From: Notamacropus eugenii
Lineage: Eukaryota; Chordata; Mammalia; Diprotodontia; Macropodidae
Direction: 5' to 3'
Length of the DNA: 64,000 nt
Assembly: GCF_028372415.1 (NCBI RefSeq)
Contig: NC_092872.1
Location: 87,704,613 to 87,768,612 of the forward strand
This document shows, in pieces, positions 19,616 to 29,655 of the stretch. The position numbers were made by a program, and so were the translations under genes. How positions within the stretch are numbered: the stretch's first letter is position 1; every line of letters begins with the position of its first letter. The notes below the pieces were generated by a model. The model searched no databases, was not told where the DNA came from, and was given only the letters and a program-made list of their open reading frames with translations.

Positions 19616-22415
19616 CTTGAGCACCAAACTCCTATCAGAGAAATTTAATATAGAGATTTCCCCCCTTCCCATTTGATTTCTTCCCTAGTTATCCTAGGAG
19701 CATTAATTTCAGTTTCATTAATCAAAATAATCTATTTTTATCTCGTTTAGTTGCCTCTATCCTTTGTTTGGTTAAGAATGAGAAGAAAGAGATCTTCGTA
19801 GATGTTAAAATTATATAATCTACTTCTACTATATTTATATAGTATTAGCTTTAATATTAAGTTCACATATCTATTTTTGTAATGTTGGTGAAAGGTGTTG
19901 ATTTAAGCAGAATTTCTGTCAGATTACATTCTAGTTTTCCCAGCATTTTTTATATCACATAGTAAGTTTTTTTCTTAAGTAATTTATGTTTCCCATGTTA
20001 TTGAACAATGAGCTTTCAGTTCCATTGTTTCAATTCTTGTCTAGTTTGTTACATTGATCTACTTCCATTTTTTAACAAATGCCAGATAATTTTCATGACT
20101 GTTGATTTATAATATAATTTAAGATCTGGAAGTGTCATTGCTCCTTTTCCCCTACATTTTTTCATTATTTCCCTTGGTATTTTAGATCTTTTATTTTTCC
20201 AAATGAATTTTGTTATCATTTTGTCAAGTTTTGTAAAGCATCTCTTTGAAAACTTTATTGCTATAGAATTAAAAGTATAAATTAACTTTGGTCGTATTGT
20301 CATTTTTACTTTATTGGCATGGCCCAGCCATGAACACTAAATATTCCTCTAGCTATATGTTATTTGTTTTTTTAAGGACCATTTTATAATTGAATTTATG
20401 CAAATATTTTGTGTGCTTTGGTAGATTGATTCCCCTGATATTTTATGCATTTTACAGTTATTTAAAATGGAACTTCTCTTTCTACTATTGCCTCTTGAAT
20501 TTGTTATTATTATATAGAAATATTGTTATTTCTTGTGAGTTTATTTTGTAGCCTGCAGCTATACTGAAAGCTATGAATTGTCTCAGTATCTTTGCTAATT
20601 CTCTAGACTTTTCTAAATAAAACATCCTGTCATCAGTATATATGGATGGTTTTATGTATTCTTTACTTACCTTTAGGCCTTTAATTTCTTTTTTTGTTTT
20701 ATTGCTATTCTTAGCATTCCAAAACCATATTAAATAATAATGGGGACAGTAGGCATCTTTGTTTTATTGTATTTATTAAGAAAGTTTATATTGCTTTGTT
20801 GTACTTATTGCATATGATGCTTGCTTTTGGTTTCAGATAGATATTTTTATGGTATTAAAAATGTTCTCTACCTATAGTTTGTAGTGTTTTTAAAAAACAT
20901 AAATGGGTGTTGTACTTTGTAAAATACTGCTTCTGCATCTATTTAGATACGTGTGCAGTTTTGAATAGTGTGGTTTTTAATATGATTAATTATGTTAATT
21001 GCTTTTCTAATGTTGAATCATCCTTGAATTCCTGTATAAGTCAAATGTGGTCATGACGCATGAGTTTTTGGATGAATCAATAGTAATCTGACAAAATTTT
21101 GTTTAAAAATTTTGATTTGATATTCACTAATGTATTAGTCTATAGTTCTTCCATGCTTTATTATTGCTTGGTTTATATCTTAGGATTGTATTTGTCTCAT
21201 AAGAAGAATTAGGTCAAGTGAGTTTTCCCTCATTTTTTGAGAATAATCAGTCTTTAAAAGTTTAATGGAGTTCTCCTGTGAATCCATCAGGACCAGGAAT
21301 TTCTTTTCTTTGGCATTTCCTTTACAGTGAGTTCTATTTCTTTTTCTGAGATTGGCTTATTTAATATCTATATTTAGTCTTCTCTTAGTATTTTATATAT
21401 GTGAAGATGTTCCTACATTTCTTCCTATGTTCTCAGTTTTAGAAGCATATAACTATGCATATTAAATTTTGATTATTTTTTAGTTCCTTCTGATTTTGCT
21501 GTGTCATTTATTCATTTGTTAATTTGTTGATTTGATTTTGTACACTTTTCTTTTTATTCAGATTGGCTAAATGTTTATCAATTTTGTTAGTCTTTTCAAA
21601 TAACCAGTTTTTAGTTTTATTTATAATTTCTGAAATTATTTATTTCTAGTTTATCTATTTCTCCTCTGTTTTAAAGATTTTTTGATGACTTTGTAATTTT
21701 AAAAAAAAATGCATATTCAATTCATTAATCCTTATTTTTCTGTTATAGTATTGTATATCTGTAGGGATGTAATTTTCTCCTGAGGGTTGGCTGCATTCTA
21801 GAAATTTTGGCATGTTTTTCATCATTATAATGTTCATTCACATAATTATAATAGCTATTTCCCGATTAGTGCGAATAATGAACCCCATGAAGTAGTCACA
21901 GGAATTAGAATTTACAATATTCAAAGATATAATTATGGTAAATGGTAATTGGCTTCAATTCAATGGAAATATGCATTGGGAATTTGAATAATGTGACCAC
22001 TTTGTGGAATTCATTATTTGTAGTAATCTGGACCTAGTTGCAATTGTTTCTACAATTTGTTCTTTGACTCACTCATTATTTAGGATTCATTGTTAAGCCT
22101 CCATTTGGGTCCATATATTTTGTTTGTAGTCTCTGAATTGTTTCCTATTTTTATCCTGTTATTGTCTCTAAAAAAATATAATAGATTTTGCTGCCTTCCT
22201 ATATTTGTTTTTAACATCTTTCTGTCCTAATATACAGTTGATTTTTGTAAAAGTTCTATGTGGTGCTAAGACATATGTATATTCTTTAACTATTTAGAAG
22301 ACAACATAAGTCTTTTAGTTCTAGTTTTTCTAATAAATTATTCAATTCTCTATTTTACCTTAGTTCATCTTTGTATTAGATGTGTCCAAAGCTGAGAGAG
22401 GGACATTAAAATCTT

Positions 22416-22652
22416 CTGGCAAGGTATGATAGTCAGTGAGGAAGGGGGCACTGGGTTAGCACATTAGAAGTTAGCCTTCCTGTTCATTGAATTCACCGGG
22501 TTTTGTTCTTAGTATCTTAGATGTGAAGAAGACTGAAATTGCTATGGGCTTTTGCACTTAGTTCTTATTTTGGGGAGACCTGCTCAGGAGAATTGAAAAA
22601 AATGTTTGGTCCTCTACATCTTGTTTATCATATGACCAAGAAGTCTGTGTCA
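22416..22652. other. Unassigned sequence
   Basis: About 240 bp between the L1 and a CA repeat. No element is recognised. Confidence 0.35.
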
Positions 22653-22653
22653 T

Positions 22654-22684
<31 letters not shown>

Positions 22685-22747
22685 TATGTATATATACATA
22701 CATATATACACATGTATGTATATAAAGGTATGTATGTGTGTGTACAC
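22653..22747. repeat. (CA)n/(TA)n microsatellite
   Basis: CA repeats followed by ATAC/TATG units, next to an antisense L1 3' UTR fragment. Confidence 0.9.
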
Positions 22748-22749
22748 AT

Positions 22750-23065
22750 ATAAATGAGTCCTTTGCTTTATTTCTTTGGGAGCATAAGGACAGAAGTAGT
22801 ATTGCAGGGTTATGCATGGTTGAGTGACTGTTTGGGTATAGCTCTAAATTGCTTTCCAGAATTGTTGGATGACTTTACAGCTTAATCAATATAGTGTATC
22901 AGCGTACCTCTCCTCCTATACCCTTTCCAACAACTGTCATTTTCCTTTTTAGTCATCTTTGTCATTGTGTGGTAGAACCTCAGAATAATTTTATTCTACA
23001 TTTCTTTTATTATTAGTTATCTGGAGCATTAAAAAACTTATCATTGATATCTTTTGCTTTTTTTA
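22750..23065 (-). repeat. L1 LINE 3' UTR fragment, antisense
   Basis: 'attgctttccagaattgtt' near 22848, 'ctttccaacaactgtcatt' near 22923, and 'ttagtcatctttgtcattg' near 22952 followed by 'tggtagaacctcagaat' match the distal half of the antisense L1 3' UTR. Confidence 0.65.
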
Positions 23066-23214
23066 TATCATCAGAGTTTTTCCTAGTTTCTTTTCTCTGT
23101 CTCTCCCAGAGAGCCATCCCATAGAATAAGAGTAAGAAGAAAAAAATCCAGCAAAATTGATCAATATATTGAAAAAAGTCCCTCCCACTTCCTCAAAGGA
23201 GTGAGTTGGGAGCA

Positions 23215-23565
23215 TCCTCTTATGTCTTTTTGGGGTGATGCTTGTCTTTTGTAATTTGGAACATTTTCTTTTAATTGTGTGTGTGGGTGGGTGGGGGGTC
23301 TTTCCATTCACATTGTTATAATCTTTTCTTGTGTATGATTATTTTACTCTGCATGAATTCATGCAGATCTTTCCAGTGCTTTTCTGTATCCGTCACATTC
23401 ATCATCACAGTAATATTTCATTAAACTTATGTGCCACAATTTATTCAGTCATTCTTCAATTGACAAATATCTACTTGGTTTTCAATTCTTTGCTACCACA
23501 AAAGTGATGCTATAAATATTTTGGTTTCTATGGGGACTTTATTAACAAAGACTATAGAGTATTTT
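23215..23565 (-). repeat. L1 LINE 3' UTR fragment, antisense
   Basis: 'gcatgaattcatgcagatc' near 23351, 'cacagtaatatttcattaa' near 23406, 'cattcttcaattgacaaat' near 23450 and 'gatgctataaatattttgg' near 23506. This is the proximal half of the 3' UTR, yet it lies to the right of the distal half at 22750, so the two pieces are separate insertions or rearranged. Confidence 0.65.
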
Positions 23566-23888
23566 TTAGCTTGCCTATCTTATGACTGTCTTTTTTCTTC
23601 CCTCTTTCCTCTGTAACATTTTCCCCACTTTTCAACATTCTGACGAGGATCAAGTCTCTTCTTCACCACAGATCACTTTTATTCCTACTGAAGTCTTACT
23701 TCAATTTTTTTTTCTAACATTTCTTTCTCTCTAACAACTTGGAGTATGGACAGGTGTCTTCAAGTCCTTTTACCTTGTCCTCTTGGAAAGGAGACCAGCT
23801 TACACTTGAACACTGATAACAGTCACTCAGCTACTATCATCTGATAATGAGGAAGCTTCTGAACTCAAGAATAAGATTTTACATTCAT
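23566..23888. other. Unassigned sequence
   Basis: About 320 bp, T/C-rich, with no recognisable element. Confidence 0.35.
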
Positions 23889-24174
23889 CCATCAATGTCC
23901 ATGAGAATTTATTAAATGGCTACTATGTGCCAGGCACTGTGGTAAGTTACGTAAGCTACACTGTGCTAAACAAAGACAAAAGACAGTCCTTTATCTCAAG
24001 GATCTCACAATTTAATGAGGGATACAACATGCAAGCAACTATGTAAGAAAGCAAACTACGTACAGGATGAATGGGAAATAATCCACAGAGAGAGGGCACC
24101 AGAATTAAAAGGGATTGGAAAAAAAGCTTCTTGTAGAAGGTGGGATTTTAGCTGGGACACAAAGGAAGCCAGGG
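23889..24174 (-). repeat. L2 LINE, antisense 3' end
   Basis: 'ctactatgtgccaggcact' near 23921, 'ctcaaggatctcacaattt' near 23996, 'gcttcttgtagaaggtggg' near 24126 and 'agctgggacacaaaggaag' near 24149. It leads directly into a MAR1 SINE. Confidence 0.8.
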
Positions 24175-24425
24175 GCTGATGGGGGCATGGTAGATACAGT
24201 GCTGGGCTTGGAGTCAGGAAGACTCTTCTTCCTGAGTTCAAATCTGACTTCAGACACTCACTAGCTGTGCGACCTTGGGCAAGTGCTGTTTACCTCAGTT
24301 TCCTCATCCATAAAATGAGCTGCAGAAGGAAATGGCATATCACTCCAGTCTCTTTGCCAAGAAAAACATAAATGGGGTCACAAAGAATTGGACATAACTG
24401 ACATGACTTAAATCACAACAAAACA
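24175..24425 (+). repeat. MAR1-type SINE (tRNA head, RTE/BovB-like tail)
   Basis: The tRNA-like head 'gctgggcttggagtcagga' is followed by 'ctagctgtgcgaccttggg' and 'agtttcctcatccataaaa', then the RTE-type tail 'gaaggaaatggcatatcac', 'ctctttgccaagaaaaac' and 'ggggtcacaaagaattgga', ending in ACAACAAAAC. Confidence 0.85.
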
Positions 24426-24584
24426 TATATGTATGCATATATGAGAGGCAGCCTGGCAGAGGGTCAGCTTATCCAAAATGGTTTTCAGCAGAGGGATTCT
24501 GATAACTGAACCCAAAGTGGTGGTGTTGGCATGGTTTTGGTGCCCTGAAACTTGGCTATGATGTTATCTGCTGTAGTGGGGAGT

Positions 24585-24790
24585 TTGACATCAGATGAAT
24601 CTGGATCATAAAAAAGTCAGGAAGAAATTGATTCAAGTGACACCTCTGACACATACTGCTTGTATGTATCACCCTGGGTGACTCCTTTAGCTTCTCAGTG
24701 CCTCTTTCAATCTCTTGAGGACTCCAAGGCACAGAACAGTTGCTACTGTGAATTGGTTGAGGAAATTAATTCCCTCTTCTAAAGCTCCCT
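24585..24790 (+). repeat. Marsupial MIR-like SINE with long 3' region
   Basis: 'aaaagtcaggaagaaattg', 'ctgggtgactcctttagct' and 'ttctcagtgcctctttcaa', then the 3' block 'ggactccaaggcacagaac' and 'gaggaaattaattccctct'. Confidence 0.5.
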
Positions 24791-25074
24791 CTGCCTACAG
24801 TTCCACCAGCGGCTCTTAGGTCTTGTTCCTTAAAACATGCCTTGGATGTTTTAACCCTTTTATCTCCAGATCTTATGCCTGAGGCTCAACTATCCTAGTT
24901 GGTGGCTGCCTAATCTAGTCTTCAGCCAAACTGTGCTCCCTACTTCCCAGCTTGACTGCTTTTTGGAAGCTACACCTGGTTTTCTGTCTTTCCTTCCAAC
25001 TCTGAAACCATGATCAAATCAATTCTGCCTTTGTTCCTGAGACCACCATGATCACAAATGTTGTTTTCCCATAT

Positions 25075-25192
25075 TAGAATTGAAAGAAGTCTTTGTTTTT
25101 TTATCTGATTTTCTAGTACTTTGCACAATGTTTGCTACATAGTAAATGCTTAGTGAAATGCATTTTTATTCATTCATTCGTTCATCCATTCA
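25075..25192 (+). repeat. L2 LINE, 3' end
   Basis: 'gtactttgcacaatgtttg' followed by 'agtaaatgcttagtgaaat', then a (CATT)n tail at 25168-25190. Confidence 0.55.
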
Positions 25193-26814
25193 AATTATGG
25201 GGTTGGACAAAGATATATTTATATATCTAATATAACATATATTTATATAGATGTATTTAGTGTGAGAAGGGGATTTGGTTAGGAGACCCTTGATCATATG
25301 AATTCTTCCTAGCCCAACTGATAAAATTACAAAATATAAATGTGAAATAATAGAGGTATTAAGGTCTTAAATAAAGTGCTACTCTTTTACAAGTGTGGAA
25401 AAGTTTTCTCATCAAACTTAATGGAATTCTTAATTGAATTAGAGGGTAGTTTGCCAAAAGCTTAGCCTTACCCCTTAAGATCCTTCAAAAAGAACTCTAT
25501 AATGAGTTAGCCAAGGCAGGAGGCAGTTCTGAAGAATGTTACCTTTATGAATCTAAAAGAGGGACAGCCCTTCAGAAGGGATTTTTCCATGCTTTTGGGG
25601 GAGGGGGAAGGAGATTTGTTGCTCCTTTCTATAGCAATTAGGCATGGCATCTTGTGGCAGAGCTACTCACCCAGTAGGATACATTGAGTCCATAAAGGAT
25701 CTGTCTTCCAGAGCCCAGCTAAATGACCTGCCCAGCAGAGATACTATACTTAAGGGGAGAAGCTTGAGGACAATCTAAGAAGGGAAAGAGCAATGGGGTT
25801 GTGTAATCCTTGAGATGTGAGTTGCTTGGGCCATGTGTGTTCTCTATGTATGTGTCTCTCTACCAACATACCCTATATGAGTGCCTCTTCTTCCCATTTA
25901 CTCTATGTGTATTTGTAGGAGAATACATTCTCATTTTCTCAGGGGAATATTTCATAGTTATTGTTCTTGCAATGCTATCTCTGTAAATGCCTTTGCTTTG
26001 AATTAATTGTGTCCTCTGGCTGACTACATGTACTTGTGGGGACATGTACAATCTATTTTAGGAATGTAGACCCAAAGAGTGCCTTGAGCCTGAGGTAGTG
26101 GTTCCCGGTGGAATCTAGCTTACAAGTGTTAGTTGGAGGAGCCTCAGAGGGGCTATATAGGTATGCATATATACATACATATAATGATTGGGATCTGGAT
26201 CAATGATATCGACTGTATTATCTCTGGTGAGGGAAGCAGGATGAGAGAGGGAGCAACAGTGGTTCAAATCTCCCCTGGAGAATACCACCTGCCTACCTGG
26301 AAGAATTTTCCTAAGTTACTTTGATGAGTATAGTCCAATTGATTACTGCTTCCACATCGTGCTTTCCCCATCAAGGTTTTGATATATTGTGAGTCAGCAT
26401 AAGAAATTAAATGGGGATTTCTGGGGGAGTTTTGCAAAAGTCTCGGACAACATGCAAAGGCCAGCAGATGATATGGAAAAAGTTTAGAAACTTAGAAATG
26501 CATAAAACATAAAACTTAGAAAAACATAAAACATAAAGTATTGTATATCAATATATTTTATCTTTTAATACCATAAATATACACAATTTCTTTTTTTAAG
26601 TTAAAATATGATCAAATGCATAACCAAAATTTTATAATAAAGTACTATAACACCCTGTAAAAGAAAAAGAAAAAATTCAGACTTCTTCTCTGGTACAAAA
26701 GGAGAATCAAAAAATTTTATGTGGATTTTCCAGATTGAGGGGGCTGGGCCCCTAACTCCCATGATGTGGAGGGAATAACTGTAGTTAAGAAATAATGACA
26801 TTTTTCTCTCTCTA
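25193..26814. other. Unassigned sequence
   Basis: About 1.6 kb, the longest stretch in which I recognise no repeat or gene. Short open frames at 25860-26324 on both strands show no domain. Confidence 0.4.
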
Positions 26815-27230
26815 CTTACTTTCTCCCTCAGTGACCTTGGTTGGCATCCTGTCCTTTTCTTTTGCAGACATAGACTTCCCTTTACCTTTTTGATAAAATA
26901 TAATCCTCATTTTTTAGTGGTGAAAGTCTTTCACAACCTGCCTCTAATCTACCTTTCTAATCTTGTTAAATATTACTCCCCTTCCTGCATTCTTTGGTTC
27001 AAGCCTTCATGCTGTTCCTCAGATTTGACCCTTGCCCATCATCTCCATGCTTTTGTCCTGGCTTTCCTCTCTATGTGGAATACACTCTTCCTTTTACAAC
27101 TCATAGTTTCCTTCTAAACTGTGTTACATGGTGATCAGCCTTTTTCAATACTCCCCAAATCCCAGCTACTAGTGCCCTATCTCCTCCAGATTGCCTTGTA
27201 TTTATTTTGTGCGTGATTTATATGAGAAGC
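26815..27230 (+). repeat. L2 LINE, end of ORF2 and 3' region
   Basis: 'gtctttcacaacctgcctc' near 26927, 'aatctacctttctaatctt' near 26946, 'atgctgttcctcagatttg' near 27009 and 'gtcctggctttcctctcta' near 27055 follow the L2 order. Confidence 0.75.
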
Positions 27231-27237
27231 AATGCTC

Positions 27238-27345
27238 ATTGAGAAGTGGCCTCAAAGCCAACAAGATTATAGTTTATGTCTTACCTCTGACATATGCTGA
27301 CTATCTAATCCTGGGCAAATCACTTAATCTCCCATGGTTGGAATT
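27238..27345 (+). repeat. MIR-type SINE
   Basis: 'gtggcctcaaagccaacaa', 'cttacctctgacatatgct' and 'ctgggcaaatcacttaatc' mark the SINE body. The 3' end is missing. Confidence 0.55.
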
Positions 27346-28747
27346 ATTATCTCTGTGCTGATATTCTCAGATCTACTTATCCAGTCCTAACCTTTCTCCT
27401 AACCTCTTGACTCCCATTTCCAACTGCCTATTACACATCTCAAACATATGTCCCAAAGACATTTTAAACTCAACACGTCCAAAACTGAACTCATTATCTT
27501 CCCATCCAAACCCTCTCCACTTTTGAACTACTCTTATTACTGTCAGAACACCCCCATCCTCCTGGTCACCTAAGTTCACAACCTAGGTGATACTATTGAC
27601 TGCTCACTCCCTTTTCCCTCATTTCTAATCTCAAGGCCTTTCAATTTTACTGTTGTAACATCTTTCATACATGTTTCCTTGTTTCCTAATAATGCCACTG
27701 AGACAGAATTTCTGGGTAATTAATAATCAGTTTATTAATTAGACTAGCAAATAAATTGATGGTCCTTGTTTTTGGTAACCAAAGACAAAGACCATGAAGA
27801 TCGTTGAATGTTTAAATTCCCTTGGAAAAATAGGTGTGCCAGAGAGGCAGAGGTCAACCCTGATTGGTGAACAAATGAGGAAAATCTTCAGCTCTTTCTG
27901 TTGAGAAAGTGGGTTGACCATAGACTCAGTTGCCTCCAGCTATCTGGACAAAAAAATTCATCTCCACCCAGACCACTCAAGTTGAGCAATGAAGGGGGGT
28001 TTCTTAGGGCAGGAGTCTAATGCTTTTAGGGTTGGAATTCACCTAGATAAAATTCTATTTACACTTTAGTAAGAAGTAGGCTCTGTGAACCTCCAGAGTT
28101 CATCTAAGAAAGGCAAACAGAATTAGGCTGTATGCGTGTTTATATCTTTCAAAATGGGCAAGCATGTACATGAATGCATGGGAGCTGCCGTTATAACTGA
28201 GCTCTCTTTGACGTTAGGGTGCATATGAAAATTATAAAGCCATAAAGCAAGGAGGAGCCCCTGACTCCTCCTTGGATGTCTGCGCAAGCTTACTCTGATC
28301 TTTCGGTTGTTCACACAGAAGGAGGATTTGGGTTCACTCAGAGAGTATCAAAGAGGTATATTAGTCCAGAAGGGCTCAAATCATCCTCTCTGATTGGCCA
28401 GTCCAGGTTTTTGGCCTTCAGGTAATGATGGGCTCAAGCAGGTCCCGTAGCTTTCCTAGTTGGGTAGGATCCCACCTGAGATTGAGGAGAATGTCCCAAA
28501 GGGTTAGGCCAATCTCATCATCAGCCCTGTCTTACAGGGCTACTGAACTATAGGGACTGGTCCCTTAATGAAGAAGTAAAAAAGAGAAAAAACCCTGGAT
28601 CCCAATACCAATAATTGCTTGTTAATAAAATAAAAAATAATCACTTCTCTCACCACCTACCTTGGAACAGGTTAATCACCTTATGCCTAAACTATTTCAA
28701 TAGCCTGCTGGCTGGTCTGCCTGCCATAAGTCTCTTCCCTTTCCAGT
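27346..28747 (+). repeat. L2 LINE, ORF2 internal part, split by an LTR
   Basis: Left part 27346-27698: 'catttccaactgcctatta', 'tttaaactcaacacgtcca', 'aactgaactcattatcttc' and 'ctaagttcacaacctaggt'. Right part 28653-28747: 'gttaatcaccttatgccta', 'tttcaatagcctgctggct' and 'gtctcttccctttccagtt'. The two parts are adjacent in L2, so the 954 bp between them are an insertion. Confidence 0.8.
27699..28652. mobile_element. Solo LTR (954 bp) with 4-bp target duplication
   Basis: Begins TGAGACAG and ends TCTCTCA, with the conventional TG...CA termini. It is flanked on both sides by CCAC (27695-27698 and 28653-28656) and lies inside one L2 copy. A 4-bp duplication is usual for gammaretrovirus-like (class I) and some other ERVs. 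CCAAT-type boxes occur near 27864 and 28391. AATAAA-type signals lie near both ends, so the strand is uncertain. No internal retroviral region remains, so it is a solo LTR. Confidence 0.75.
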
Positions 28748-28908
28748 TCAGTCTGGCTCAGATTCAGTCTCACTCAGGTTCTATCTAATAAGGCGAATTT
28801 TTAATAAATTTTGTTTTTCTTTGGCTGTAAGAAGGGTTGGGTCGAATTCATTTGGGCAGGACCTGGGGTATTGGTATTTTGGGGTCCTAAGCTCCCCAAA
28901 CCTCAACA
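28748..28908 (+). mobile_element. Possible partial LTR
   Basis: Contains 'tttttaataaattttg' (a possible polyadenylation signal) and ends 'gctccccaaacctcaaca', like an LTR end. It abuts the truncated L2. The left boundary and family are unknown. Confidence 0.35.
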
Positions 28909-29315
28909 TTATGGTTTCCTAACCTGAACAGTCCCAGGGCACTCCATTTGAGGTTGCAGTAGCTTCCTTTTTCAGCATTTGCATTCACTTAAAGAGAAAT
29001 CCACCAAGTGGTTTCACTGCATTTTCCCTCCCTGCTGATGTATTTGTGTCATACCATTCTGTTGGAGACAAAACAGGAAGAGGTAAAGCATCATCGTTAG
29101 GGATTTCATTTTCCCCCCCCAAACCAAGGCCATGTTACTGACAATAACAGTCCTGGCTGTGGGGGCTGGATGTGGGTGGGAAGGGAGGCTAGTTACTCAG
29201 ATGGTAACAGTACTATTATATATTTTAAAAAATGACCCAGTGAGGCCAAAAGAAGACTGCCTAGAGACTTAGAATACAATGTGTGTGTTAAACCTGTGGT
29301 TTCAATTCAGTCCAC
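28909..29315. other. Unassigned sequence
   Basis: About 400 bp with no recognisable element. 'ttttcccccccc' occurs at 29110-29121. Confidence 0.35.
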
Positions 29316-29317
29316 TT

Positions 29318-29355
29318 CAATTCAACAAACATTTTCTACGTGCCAAGTGCCAAGT
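29318..29355 (-). repeat. L2 LINE, antisense end fragment
   Basis: 'caacaaacattttctacgt' then 'gccaagtgcc' resembles the outermost antisense L2 tail. Only about 35 bp remain. Confidence 0.4.
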
Positions 29356-29473
29356 GAGACGTAGCATGGAGCAGAAGATGGCTGGCTGGCATTGGAGGTT
29401 CTAGTCCTCTAACATACTGGCTATGTGATCCCGGGCAAGTCCCCCAACTTCTCATTGCCCCAGACAATACTTT
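29356..29473 (+). repeat. Marsupial MIR-like SINE, left half
   Basis: 'gctggcattggaggttcta', 'ggctatgtgatcccgggca' and 'cttctcattgccccagaca'. It continues at 32014 on the other side of the EWSR1 retrocopy. Positions 29454-29473 form the left copy of the retrocopy's target duplication. Confidence 0.7.
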
Positions 29474-29488
29474 CTTTGTCTCTGTCTC

Positions 29489-29489
<1 letters not shown>

Positions 29490-29522
<33 letters not shown>
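29490..29522. repeat. (TG)n microsatellite
   Basis: A pure TG run of about 33 bp between the SINE target site and the 3' tail of an antisense SINE. It probably arose from the retrocopy and/or SINE A-tail region. Confidence 0.9.
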
Positions 29523-29524
<2 letters not shown>

Positions 29525-29525
29525 C

Positions 29526-29655
29526 TTTTGGAGGCAATTGGAATTAAGTGACTTGTCCAGGGTCACACAACTTGTAAGTGCCTGGCCTCTGATTTGAACT
29601 CAGGTCCTCCTGACTCCAAGGCAAGTGCTCTATCCACTCCTCCACCTAGCTGCCC
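29526..29655 (-). repeat. SINE-1-type tRNA SINE, antisense
   Basis: The complement reads 'gggcagctaggtgg' (5' end at 29655), 'agtgcttgccttggagtca', 'gaccctggacaagtcactt' and 'aattgcctcc' at the 3' end. It is inserted at the 3' end of the EWSR1 retrocopy. The copy at 57716 belongs to the same family. Confidence 0.85.

Larger units (their letters stand above)
17848..22415 (-). mobile_element. L1 LINE, 4.6 kb, 5'-truncated in the endonuclease
   Basis: A single antisense L1. Its poly-A appears as the T run at 17848-17859, followed by the 3' UTR ('gttccaaattttctcccct'). ORF2 follows to the right. The minus frame at 20303-20049 encodes the C-terminal part, with 'KLDKMITKFIWKNKRSKIPR' and 'LPDLKLYYKSTVMKIIWHL' as in L1 ORF2. 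The RT catalytic block is visible at about 20645-20615 as 'TDDRMFYLE' (L1 normally has FADDMI.YLE). The far end (22412-22371) reads 'EDFNVPLSALDTSN', matching the endonuclease GDFNTPLS..LD motif, so about the first 140 codons of ORF2, ORF1 and the 5' UTR are missing. Many stops and frame changes show it is dead. Two microsatellites have expanded within it. Confidence 0.88.

Noticed and set aside
19350-19676. Tyr/Ile/His-rich small proteins on both strands
   Set aside because: Translation of a TATG microsatellite.
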